64,000 bases of DNA from Phialocephala subalpina (Eukaryota; Ascomycota; Leotiomycetes; Helotiales; Mollisiaceae), in contig FJOG01000020.1 in NCBI GenBank assembly GCA_900073065.1, positions 711,770-775,769 on the forward strand, in the 5' to 3' direction. Below are positions 25,233-37,048 of this stretch, piece after piece (the stretch's first letter is position 1; every line of letters starts with the position of its first letter). The notes beneath the pieces are model-generated. The model was given only the letters and a program-made list of their open reading frames with translations. It did not search any database and was not told where the DNA came from. The position numbers were made by a program, and so were the translations under genes.

Positions 25233-25732
25233 TTAGTATACTTTAAAGGAAAAGCAAAAAGTATATGCGGTTTTTAAGAAATCATAAGACTCCCCCGATA
25301 AAAACACGAATAAGATAATTTAATATATTATTAAATTTAAAGGATTCGAGTTAAACGCTATAAAAGATTACGAGCAATTCGTCGACGAGCTTATAAAGGC
25401 AATTAGCTCATCGAGAAGCTATATTATATAATCGGACTATTTCCTTACGATATCTTATAGTATAATTAATAAAATTAAAACTTTAGTATACTTTAAAGGA
25501 AAAGCAAAAAGTATATGCGGTTTTTAAGAAATCATAAGACTCCCCCGATAAAAACACGAATAAGATAATTTAATATATTATTAAATTTAAAGGATTCGAG
25601 TTAAACGCTATAAAAGATTACGAGCAATTCGTCGACGAGCTTATAAAGGCAATTAGCTCATCGAGAAGCTATATTATATAATCGGACTATTTCCTTACGA
25701 TATCTTATAGTATAATTAATAAAATTAAAACT
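25233..25732 (+). repeat. Perfect 250-bp tandem duplication inside element A
   Basis: Bases 25233-25482 are repeated without a mismatch at 25483-25732; both copies start TTAGTATACTTTAAAGG and end AATTAAAACT. They lie in a decayed gag/protease area where RIP would otherwise have made copies diverge. Either a duplication after RIP ceased or an assembly artefact. Confidence 0.9.
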
Positions 25733-28700
25733 AGTTCGGAATTAAATAAATTTTATTACTCGGTATTATTAATATTAAGACACTAATTAACCAGATTACG
25801 TTTCACGTGGTACTAATTAACGTGCCGTTTTTACTTTGTCTTCAAGATATAAATAAGCTACGTATTAAATTCGATAATCTTAATAATATACTTATCTAAG
25901 GCAACGCGCGTACGCCTATTATTAGGGCATTTAAATACCCGTAAATACTTTTAGACCCACTAGAGAGCCTAGTCTATACGAACCAAGAAACTATAATTAT
26001 AAAGGCTAATACGTATTACTTGACCGAAATAAAATTACAATGATTATATAAACGCTTTAAATACTTATCGGTAGTACGATTTATGAGAATCCTCGAATAT
26101 AAAAGCTATAACGCAAATTTTAATAAGATTAAAAAGATAATAAAGTATTACTAGTAATATTAAATTAATAGCAAATCTTTAAGACGTTTTAAGTTTATAT
26201 TGCGAGATAATCACGAATTTAACCATTTGGTTTATTTAAACGTTTTATAGCTTAATAGTAAAGTAATATTATAAATCGTAAACGAGGTAATCGTATTTCA
26301 AGCCGCTAGATTTCTTAAGGATATATTAGTTAAAGAGGCCTAAAACGCTTTTTAAGTATATTAAATTAATATTTACCTCGGATTACTAGTGTTTATAATT
26401 TATAACCTTAGAATGAACTTTAACTCCAAGGAATTCTAAGATAATACTAGAGTTATAAATATTAAGACGAAATAAATGCCAATCGAAGTATATAACTCCA
26501 TTAGACTTATAAAGCGCTACTACGTGCTACTTAGGCGTGCGTATAATATTCTATTAAAAGAATTACTTAATCTCCCAAAGGAGGAAAAATTATAAATGGT
26601 AATTAAAGCCGTAAATAATACCGCCGGCCCTAATAATATTATGCTTATACTTTTCGTTTTTGGAGTATTTCTTTGCATATTATAATAAGATATTTTAATC
26701 GCATTAATTATAGCTCGAGTAAAAGCTATAAGAAATACTATAATAATAATCCGCGAGTACTACGTAGCCCGCTAAATCACGAACGCTTTGCGAATAAAAA
26801 ATAGTCCTCGGATTAACTACTTAGTAGATTTACTTATTAGTTTAAATATACTCGTATAAAAAGAAAATAAAGGGTAATAAGGACTATTTATACTATTAGC
26901 AATAAATAAAAAGACTTGCCAGATTTAACTACCCAATAAACCTAAAAGCTTCCGGAATACGACTATAAAACTATTTTATAAGGACTTTGATTAAGCGGAT
27001 GATAATAATTAACCGGAAGATCTTTTATTAATAAAAAACATGCCAAAGGATATTACGCGAGAGCCAAAAACACTACGATAAAGCTTAAGATTAACGGATA
27101 AATAGTTTATTATAAACGCGAAAAACGTTCTCGATTTACTTCGTTTAACGAGAGAAATTTAACTTATTATAAGAAACTCTCGAATAATAATAAAAATCTT
27201 ATTTTTTATTTTTAATCCGAATAATTATATTTTTATAACGCTTTTTACGAATAGTAACGTAAGCCCAAAAACGATCGAAAACTTCCTGACTAAAAAAGAA
27301 ACTCGAAACAAGTAAATATTAATTAAGCTACGCGCTAAGGGCATTATTACTACTCTCGGCAAGCTATTTGCAATTTCCCGGAGAAAGGAAATCAATAGAT
27401 TACTAGTAAAAAGAGTATTTAAGTTAATTTTTAGTAATTCCAAGGAAATTAGTAATTAATAAATCTTTAGTTCGAGACTAATTAATAAAGTTAAGGGCAT
27501 AAGGACTATAATACCCTACGAGAAATCTCGTTTAATAATTTAAGCATTTAATAATAAAGGCAAGAAAATAGTGTTTATATAATCACTGATTATTTAGCGA
27601 GTTAACCAACGAATTATTATTGCTTTGGCCTCGTTACTTAAAAGCAAAAAGATTAACCTCCACCTAAAAGATATTACTTAAGCCTATATATAGTTAATAA
27701 CCCCATTAATACGCGTTATATTTATAAAACCCCCAAAAGAAATAACTTATAAGTTACTATTAAGTATTATTTTCAAGGTTATTAAGCCACTTTATAGAAT
27801 TCCGGAAGCAAGTATATACTAGTACGGTATTTATAGTAATTACCATAAAAATAAACTCTCGATAGAAACGTTAACGTTTAACTTATATTTACTAGTTACT
27901 CGGAATAAAAACAGCCCATTTAAAATAATAGTTATATAAACGGATGATATACTTATTTTGGGAGATAACGCGTTTATAGAATTAGAGCGCATTAAACTAA
28001 AAAAGGCTAAATTAATAGCTAAACTTATAAAATCTCTAGCGCGGGATACTTTATTAATATTTAATAGGTATAAACTAGTAATAAACGGGAGTGGCCTTAA
28101 TATTACTTTACTTCAAAAGGGATAAGGAAAATATTTAACTTTTATTAACCTTAAATTAAACGAGTTTAAGCAAGTTTACCTCGAGTAACGCGCCCGAGGA
28201 GTATATATAGGCATAATTTGTTAACCGGAGGTTACGTTCGATATATCCATAGTAACTTAATATTAAGACTCCAAACGAAAGCAAGTTATAGCTCTTAATA
28301 AGCGTTTATAATAATAAATAGATAACTTTGATTAAAAGCTTCGATTTATATATATAAACTTATTATTTATAAAGTTATTTATCTTTATAGATAATTTGTT
28401 CGCTATAAACGCAAATTATAGCTTTTAAATCGAATATATCGCTATATTAGGAAATAAGGAGTATAATAATAGGGAGTTCGATTTAATGGGAAATATTTTA
28501 TACTAAAGCTTAATTAAGTGCAAGAAGGTTACGCGTATAATTTTAGCTTTAGAATTATATGCGATAATAATAGGGATTAATATAACGATATCGATTTTTA
28601 TTACTTTTAATCTTATTATAAAGCAGCTAAAAATAAGCCTTATCCCTACGATTATTTGCACCGATTTGTTTTTATTTTACGAGTATATAATTAAGCTTAG

Positions 28701-29250
28701 CACTACTAAGGAAAAGCGCTTAATAATTGATATTATAATTATTAGATAATTATACAAACGCAAAAAACTCTTAGAGATTCGATAGATTATTAGTAATAAT
28801 AACCCAATTAATACTATAATTAAGTTTACCGCCAATAAATCACTTGAATCGCTTATTAGCACTAATTACTTTAGCGTTAAAATACAAGGGTGGGTATAGC
28901 GTCTTAAGGTGCAGGAATTAATTGGCAAAAACAAGAAAAAGGAAAAGCGCAATCGTTAAAAAAAGCAAGGCGCAAAAGTAAATATGTTTTTGGTATTTTT
29001 CGATATTTTAGTGTTTCTTGATACGCGAGCTCTAATTAGCTCGGAGTTTATTAACTCCGCGGATGGGGGATTTCCCCTATTTTTAGCCTGAATAGTCAGG
29101 CAGTAATACGCGTGACCGCGAGTGGTTTCCGGTTAATTTTCCTTATAATATTCACTTACGTAGTAATACGTTTATAGCTATAATAATATTTTCCTTAGTT
29201 ATAGCTTATTAGTTAAAAGGAGTATCTTTTTCCAAAGAAAAAGTTACTAG

Positions 29251-29499
29251 TGTCGATATAATCATATAATTATTTAGCGATGGGATAAAAGGGTAAATTT
29301 AGGGGTAAATAGAGGGGTAAAGTTTTAACTTTTATCCCTCTGACAATTAGTATCTTAGTATTATTTCCTTAGGTTATATAAGTAGCTAAGTGCCCCTTCT
29401 AAAGAGAGAGAGAGAAAGAGAATAAAGAGAAAGAGAATATATTCATTGATACTAAATTAAGATCTTAGTACTTAATGATAACCCCCGGACGTTCCAATA
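29251..29499 (+). repeat. 3' LTR of element A
   Basis: 249 bp, starting TGTCGATATA and ending GTTCCAATA. More A+T-rich than the 5' LTR in its first 90 bases (GGGGTAAAT versus GGGGTGGAT), but it keeps GTTCC near its end where the 5' LTR has GTTTT. The two LTRs have taken different transitions. Confidence 0.85.
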
Positions 29500-32400
29500 A
29501 TTTCCTTGATTAAAAAGGCTAAGTTTTTAGATTTAGACGCAAATGAAAAGGAGAAGTTAAGATTACTTAGGGAAACTTGGTTTTATAAGCTTAAAGTTTA
29601 CTATTGGTAAAGCGAGGCTTATAAAGGCCTAAGAGTAATAATTTAAGCTTTTATTAACCAGAAATACCTGCTTTATACATTTAATTGCGAGACGCCCTAG
29701 CATATAATGCATAGTTTAAAGCTGGAGATTACTCCGTTAAATTAAGCATAAAAAGGTAAAATCTTAGAGAAATAGAAAAAGTTTAAAACTATAGCAAAAT
29801 TATTAATAAATATTAAATCGTGGCTAAAAGACTAGCATTTTATATATAATAAGGGTATTATACTAAAAATCCCCGATATAATTAATAATTCAAGATTATA
29901 TTATAATTTTTTCTAAATAATTTACTTAATTATATTTATCTTTGCGGATATAATAAAGAAAAAGCTACTAATGGAAATAATACTATAAATATTTAAAGAA
30001 CTTTTGCGTTTTTATTAATAATAATATAAAAATACTTTAAACTAATTAAAAGTTCAAAGGGTATAATATATTTACCCGATTATAATTACTAATAATAGAA
30101 AGTAATAATAATAACTTATTCTCAATAGAAAAACAAAAAGAAACTACGAAAATATATTTTATATTTATAACGTAATTCACTAATTTAAAAACTATTTATA
30201 TATCTTGGAAAATAAACAAAAATCAAATTAGAAATTAAACTCGAATATTTAGAAATAAATAAATAAGAAAATAAAGAATAATTAGAAAGTCCAAAGGAAA
30301 GTTAATTAGTTACGTAAGAAAGCTAATAAATAATAGAACGCGAAGATTATATAATTTTAACTTTTTGCGGAAAGCTTAAAATATAAGCCCTTAATATTAA
30401 TCTCGAAATTTAAAGATATAATATTTTTAGTATTATTAAATTATTATATTATAAATATTAACGATAATAAATTTGACGCTAATAAGCTAATCGATAATAA
30501 TTAGTTTACTAATAATAATAACTCGATTTATAACGTAAATATTACTCTATTATTTAAAGTATTTAATATACTTATAAATAATATTATTTTGGACTCTAAT
30601 ATTATATATTATATAGGAAATAATAAGAATAAATTCAAGAACCTTATTTTTACTATAATAGGAAAAACGCTTAGAATAGATAATAGCGCGATTATAGTTT
30701 ATAACTAGGGAAATATTATTATTTTGGTTTAATATTCGGGTTACCCAAAAAGAAAAAAGATTATTATTATAAATATTACTTTTTATTCTAATTTCCCGCT
30801 TATTATTATTAATCTCTATTTATTTAAAGTTAAAAACATTATATAAAATATAAAAAACGAACTATTTAAATATGCTAATAATATAATATATTAAATATTA
30901 TTTCGAGAAAACTAATAAATATTAAAATATAACCCGTTATTTCTAAGATTAAACTATATTATTAATTAAGTAAATAATCACGTTTATATTACGTAAAATT
31001 CGTATTAATTTCTCCGTGTAATAAAAGTTATAACTAAGAAGTAATATAATCAAATAGGGTATTTATATATAAAAGTATTCTTTTATTTACCGTAATAAGT
31101 AATTAGTTATAAAATTATAACCTATAAACTTAATTATATCTACGAAGTTTATAAACTCGTTAGAACTCACGAAATCGTTTCCTATAAACTAATAAAACGA
31201 AGTTATTATCTTTATTACCAAATTACTAGTAATTGGATTTATATAAAAGAAGGCAATAAAAATAAATCTAAGATCTTTTATCTTTATTATAATATTTATT
31301 AAATAAATTACGTTTTCTTATTCTTAGATTTTAAATAAATAACTATTATTATTTATATTAAATACTTTATAAGATAAATTAAACAAAAGTAAAAATTTTA
31401 AATAATAATTATTAAAATCAATAAATAAATTTTATTTAATAAAAACTAATATAAACTAATTAATAAAAAAGATATTATTATTAAATTTATTTCTCTTAAT
31501 ATATATAATCAAAATGATTTTGCGAAGCGTATTAAAAAGGTGATTATAAGTAGAATATATATTATATATATTAGCGCTAATTTTTCTTTAAATATATTTT
31601 TAGAGTTTTATTATATGGTAAATTATTTATTAAATAAATCACCAAATAAACATTTAAAATAAATATTACTTTTAGTGTTTCTTTAAAAGTAAATAAGAAT
31701 AAAAAGTTATTTGCCGCAAATTATATATCTTAAAGTTTTTAATTATAAGGTTTATCCTTTTATTAAGAATTATTTGAAATTTAATAAATTATTTAATTAA
31801 ATATAAATTTACAAATATTTTCTATATATAAATATTATTATTAAAACACATAATTTCGATTAGAAATATAATTTTTAATAAGGATACTTTTTATAATTTT
31901 ACGCTTAATAAGAAGTTTATCGAATTAGAAGTTATATAAATTTAAGAGATTATCGAAATTATTAAAATAAATAATTTTCTAAATGCGAGCTATAAATTAT
32001 ATAAGTATAAATATTAATTAAATACTTATATTAAAAGTATTAGAATTGCTTATAAAACTAATATCGAGAAGCCTAGAAATATAATTATTATTAGAATTAA
32101 AGTTATTACTAAAGTAAAATAATTAAGTTTTAAACTCCTTAAATAATCTTCTAATTACTAATAACTTTATTAGAAACTATTAAATAAAGTATATAAAAAA
32201 TTTATTAATCGTTTTAATAAATATAAAAAATAATATATTAAACGTAAAAAATATACTTATATTAATACTTATATTAATATTATTAAGTAACTAATATACT
32301 AATAACTAAATTATACTTCGATCGAATTAAACTCCTTTTTATTAATTAATTAAATCTTTAGATTCCTTTGTTTTAATAAACTCTAATTACTCTTAGTCTA

Positions 32401-32815
32401 ATAAAACGCGATAAATAAATATTCAAACTAATATTCGGAATCTAAAGATTTCTATCGAAAATATTAAGACTAGAAAACGTACTAGACTTATAATTACTTA
32501 TAATTATAATAAATACAAAGGGAAATAAGAAAAATATATTATACTAATTAATAACTTTTATAAAAACTTTATATTTTACGTTATTATAATAAAAATGCTA
32601 TATATTCTTTATATTAAATTATATCGGAATAAATTATTATTAAAACCTCGAAATTATTAGGAAATATTATATTACTCGTATCGCGTAAAATTTAAAGTAA
32701 TAATAAAAAAGGAATAAAATATACTTTAAAAGAAAAGAATATTTGAAGAAATACTAATTAAAACCATAAATAAAATAAGTATTAAATTGATTTTATTAAT
32801 ATAAATATTAGATTA

Positions 32816-33077
32816 TGTGAGGTGTAGAATAGAAGGAGGCAACAATAGGTCAGATTGGTACTAGACTAATCTCTGCCCTTCGGCCAGAGATTCAGAGGGC
32901 CCCTATATACAGAATAACAGCCTAAAAATAACAACCGCACAGCCCCTGTAAAACCTCCTACGCTACGCGTAAGCTTACGCGAACCCTACGTAGGTTATGG
33001 AGGCTGCGCAGCCTTAGGTGGTGGCTGTAAGCCAGCCAGAAGTTGCGCCAGCAGAATATCCAATCCAACACGTGACA
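32816..33077. repeat. Solo LTR C inserted in element B
   Basis: A 262-bp island of balanced composition in very A+T-rich DNA. It starts TGTGAGG and ends CGTGACA and is flanked by a perfect GATTA duplication (32811-32815 and 33078-33082). There is no internal region, so it is a solo LTR or a short non-autonomous element. Lack of RIP marks it as younger than the host element or too short to be targeted. Strand cannot be fixed. Confidence 0.8.
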
Positions 33078-34815
33078 GATTATAAGTTTAATAATAATAG
33101 CTATTTTTTAAAATATAAAATATATTTTATAGCGCGTAGAAACTTTTAATAAAGTAATCGAGACGAAGTTTATATTATTATTTTAACCTCCCGAGTTTTT
33201 TAAATATTAATTATAATTGCAATATATTTCGACTTGGAAATAAAGTAATTCGATATTATTAATGCGTTTATTAACTCTCAAATAGATAAAAAGGTTTACA
33301 TTAAATTGCCAAATAGAAAAAAGAAATTTAAATATATATTATATTATTAGATAGCGTTTTATAGTTTTAATATATTATTATTATTATTATTATAATTTAA
33401 TAATTTTAGCGCGTTTATAAAATCGTTTAATCTTAAATTAATACCAGAATATTTATATTTGTTTATAAATAATAAAGTAATAATATTTTTTTATATCGAT
33501 AATATTTGTATATTTTACTATTAAAAAGAATATATTCGATATAAGGAAATAAAAATTTTTTGTTAGGGAAATACGAAATACGTAAAATAAATAAATTAAA
33601 ATAGTTTTTAAGTATACGTATAATTAAAAATAGGATATAATGGAAAATATAACTTTATTAGGATTCTTATATAAAGAATATATATCGGAAGTTTGGAGTA
33701 AATATAAGAAGCCTATTTCCCAAAGTTCTAATTAACTTTATTATTAAATTACGATTATATAATAAAAAAGTAATTACTTATCAAATTATAGCTTATTAAT
33801 AATAAATTAATTCGACGATTTATTTAATAATGATTTCTTGCCTCGATATAATATAAATTACTAAAAAACTAATTATATTTAATTAAAACTCGAGTTTTAA
33901 TTATTGCGAGGCTACGGAATAATTCTTGTAATATTTCTATAGTATATATTACTTAGTATTATAATTTGGAGAAATAAATACTAAGTTTATTAATAGAGAA
34001 CTTATTTTCCGCGCTATTAATAATACGTTTTTTGCGGATAATATAATAACGCGCTATAATACCCAAGGTTTCTTCTTTCAAGTTCTCGGAAGTATAATAA
34101 ATTGGAAAAGCAATAAATAAAATTTAGTTTCCATATTAATTATAAAGGCAAAGTTAAAAACTATTTTAGCGTACGCGTTATAACTTATATAATAGTAATA
34201 ATTATTCGATATAATTAATCTCGATTTATCTAATAATAATATTATTCTTTGCAATAACCTTTAGATTATTCGTCTCATAGTAAAAAAGTTCCCGAAACTA
34301 ATCACGAAATTGCGGCATATTAATATTTACTAGTATTAATTACGCGAATAAATTAAAGCTAAAAATATTAATATTATTTGGATTAGAATAATAAATATAC
34401 TAGTAAACGGCCTTACTAAGCCATTATTATATCAAAAGTATAAATCCTTTATTAAATAATTTAAACTCGTTAATATCAAATATTTAATAAACTTTAAAAG
34501 TAAAATTTAAATTAATATTACTTAAATTAATCGATTTAAATTATTACTTTCTTTTATTAATTCAATTAAAGTTAATTACTATTCACATACTCACTTCTAA
34601 TCGATTATCTCCTTTATCACGTTAAATATTAATCTTACGCTTATTTTATATATTTTAATAATACTAATATTAATATTTTGAGAAAATACTTAAATAAAAA
34701 TAAGTTACTAGTTGTTAAGTGTTATCATAGCAATTACGCGTTTACCTCTATAAATAGCTTCACTTCTCTTTTGTCTACTATAGTAGGACTCGTTGCCTCT
34801 CGACCTAGGGGGGTG

Positions 34816-34970
34816 TATCAGTTGCTAGTCACGTGTAGTGGGTCAAACACTAGTTCAGGGGTAATCTCACAGACTCTTATATCCTCACTCCCCTCTCGAG
34901 CTAGCTCTCTAGACTTAATAATACGATCTTTTACCCATAATATAATGCCTAGACCTCGTAGCATCTGATA
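34816..34970 (+). repeat. 3' LTR of Copia element B
   Basis: 155 bp, beginning TATCAGTTG (G-to-A at base two of the TG end) and ending ATCTGATA. It is preceded by a polypurine-like AGGGGGGTG at 34807-34815. Confidence 0.85.
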
Positions 34971-35006
34971 CCACCTTCCACCCTCGTTAATCAACACAAC
35001 TGACAG

Positions 35007-35902
35007 TCGGTAGTCGGTATCAAGCAACCACTGAGCATGGAGCAGCTACTTCGAGCATTAATGAAGCATCCAGATAAGATCCTCACCACACAGACATGGC
35101 CCATACCCATCTCCAAGAATCGAGAGCTTCGAGCCATCCAGAAAAGCTCAAGGAGGCGAGCGACAAAGTTTTCCCAGAAATGGCTCGGAAGGCTCGAGAG
35201 GCTCGAGAGGCTGGTCTGCAGCTCAATCCGAAGTACAAGGGGGATCTAAATGGGTACTATATCAGAAACTCCAGCTGTCTCCCACATGAGTATATCGCGG
35301 TGTTCGTTAAGGGGATCCACATTGATGCCACGATTGAAGAGATCCTAGACGTAGTTGAGGAGGGAAAGGTCTTCAGTTCGTCGCGGGTCCTGGAGAGCCT
35401 TCCTAGATTCCCGCATGCCGCCTCAAATATCACCTTCATGTCGACTCAAGCCGCAAGTACGTTCATGTTCCGCAGTATATACGACGGTATCTGGATTCGA
35501 GGCCAGAGAATCGAAGTCCTCCTGCCCAACAAGAATATGGTGAAGGAATTCGAGCACGGCGACGAGGATGAGCAATTCCGAGTCCTGAACATCTATCTTC
35601 CATCTGGGCTCGTCTCAGAAGCCGAAATGGTCAAATGGCTGCAAGGATTTGTGACTTTCCAGCCTGTGGGTGGCAGAGCTAAAGAATGGAATGTTAGCCA
35701 GGGAATGACGATGATCGTTATTACCTTCACGTCCATTCTTGGCCAGAGCCGAATGGCAAAGTGCACCTTCGAGCACGAGTTCGTGTTGTCTCTTTGGGGA
35801 AGATACTCGCGACACTGCTGTATTGAATGGGGTGCTGATCCTTGCGACCCAGCCAACCGTTACTCTCCGAGATGGTATTCTAACTTGCTGCCAAGAATGT
35901 AA
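35007..35902 (+). pseudogene. RRM-like tandem-family paralog P6, 3' part
   Basis: The acceptor AACTGACAG ends at 35006. The exon then encodes MEQLLRALMKHPDK, the partner of LELLKALINQPS in P7. Between 35066 and 35096 the reading frame changes, and most of the linker seen in P7 is missing. From 35096 an open frame runs to 35902: NPKYKGDLNGYYIRN, then a first module (VFVKGIHID, ASNITFM, IWIRGQRIEV) and a second (RVLNIYLPSG, MIVITFTSILGQSRMAK), ending GADPCDPANRYSP. The two modules are thus intact, whereas the 5' half is 12.5 kb upstream beyond the retrotransposon block. It might be expressed as an N-terminally truncated protein from ATG 35037 or 35189, but that is speculative. Confidence 0.7.
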
Positions 35903-36696
35903 GCGGCTGGATTCGGTATCTTGTCGAGACCCACAAGTCAGGAGAGTGATAAATTCATGATTGTATGATTCGTATAATTCGATTTTCATCAACTTTTCGA
36001 GATCGATTCGCCATACACTTCTTCGAGAGCAGCAGCAAGGCCGTCTTACTCTTGCTCCCACCCTCGACACATACACCAACCTCCATTTTCTCAAAATGGG
36101 CTATTCGGCACTCACATCAACCTCCCTCAGATCTTCAGACTTCGGGATTTCTCGCTTGGTGTCTGCACCATTTTCCGGTTTAGTTTCCAGCATTGCGTCT
36201 ATGCAGACATCGTTTCTTGGCAGGTTCATCTTGGTGGAGGTTTTGACCTAAGTGACAGGGTTTCGGAGGCTTCGGAGGCGTCATGAATAACAGTGAAGCT
36301 TTTAGATAGATAGCTGGGTAACTGTAATATAGTAACAAATTTCCGCAACTTTTTTTAGTAGCAATTGCCGTGACCATTATTATTTATGCCCAGAAACCAT
36401 AATTCCGTGGGGTTTCTTCTTGTAAAAGGCGTTGATGTATGCAGCTGATTCCTCTGGATAATTCCTCTCTTTGCTAGGAAGACGGTCTACTATCCCTGCG
36501 AAGAGCGTCCTTGAATAATAGCTTTGTTGCAGAGCCCCACCGTGACTGTTTTCAAACAACCAAGACCATAGACCGTGGATAATAGCCCCTTACACCGCCG
36601 ACACAGAGATCTCTGCAGACACCGCTCGTCTCTCTGCCGTAACTCGCAGATGCTCATTGTCGTAGCTGCGACTTTCCAAGGTTCCAGGAGCCGCAT
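35903..36696. other. Spacer between P6 and P7
   Basis: No gene supported; short frames only. It leads into the conserved P7 cassette. Confidence 0.4.
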
Positions 36697-37048
36697 CACG
36701 TGAACTTCCCCTATCCATCAAAGTCCTCTCGTCATAACACAGATTCACCAAACATCGGACGAACAATCTAATCCTTTGTTCTCTCTTTCGCGCTAAATTA
36801 GGCGAATCTCCAGATTTTCAGTCGCGGTGCAAACTCAGGTCAATATTCCAGGCATCGCGTTCTCTCGAGTTAACCTCTTCTCCACATCCCCTTTCCATCA
36901 CATCATCGACATCTTTTCATCAACGCCTAAGGATTTCTACCAGTACTGCATCAGTTGCAGCACTTGGCGCCAAGGGTTGATCGATAATTCAGATATCCAT
37001 CCTTCATTCGTTGCTGGTTCCGTTTTGGCTTGATTTGAATCGTTTCCC
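36697..37048 (+). promoter_or_regulatory. Duplicated promoter/leader cassette of P7
   Basis: CACGTG at 36697-36702, CGCGCTAAATTAGGCGA 92 bases on at 36789-36805, then TTCAGTCGCGGT, a leader with TTGCAGCACTTGGCGCCAAG, and TTGATTTGAATCGTTTCCC just before ATG 37049. Same order and spacing as in P5 and P6. Confidence 0.6.

Larger units (their letters stand above)
23110..29499 (+). mobile_element. Ty1/Copia retrotransposon A nested in the gag region of element B
   Basis: LTRs 23110-23358 and 29251-29499, both 249 bp. LTR ends are TGTCGG and CCAATA/TTAATA, which restore to TGTCGG...CCGACA when RIP-type transitions are reversed. Flanks GTCTT (23105-23109) and ATTTC (29500-29504) agree as a 5-bp duplication allowing only C/T and G/A changes. 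The RT relic at 27600-28000 contains INLHLKDIT and IKPPKE, and a TDD strand at 27940-27950 where many fungal Copia elements have QTDD. The CAA codon before it is now TAA. Many stops; no intact ORF. Confidence 0.8.
22479..34970 (+). mobile_element. Ty1/Copia retrotransposon B (outer, RIP-degraded, with nested insertions)
   Basis: Bounded by LTRs 22479-22632 and 34816-34970 and a perfect 5-bp target duplication CCACC (22474-22478 and 34971-34975). A gag-like start lies at 22850 (ATG, then AKIKLIPVILIEGATYVKW). The pol relic downstream of the nested element runs protease, integrase, reverse transcriptase in that order, as in Copia. The RT active-site strand survives as YIDN at 33492-33503, where YVDD is expected. 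An RT relic containing FDIINAFIN lies near 33250. Stops occur throughout, almost all TAA/TAG in A+T-rich DNA, as expected after RIP. Not coding now. Confidence 0.85.

Noticed and set aside
27225..28862. Minus-strand open frames in the A+T-rich block as genes
   Set aside because: They are hydrophobic Ile/Leu/Phe-rich translations of A+T-rich, RIP-mutated Copia sequence; the plus strand shows clear reverse-transcriptase relics.
23110..34970. A CRISPR array or other prokaryote-type repeat system in the A+T-rich block
   Set aside because: The repeats are LTR pairs and one tandem duplication; there are no regularly spaced short repeats, and the surroundings are fungal.
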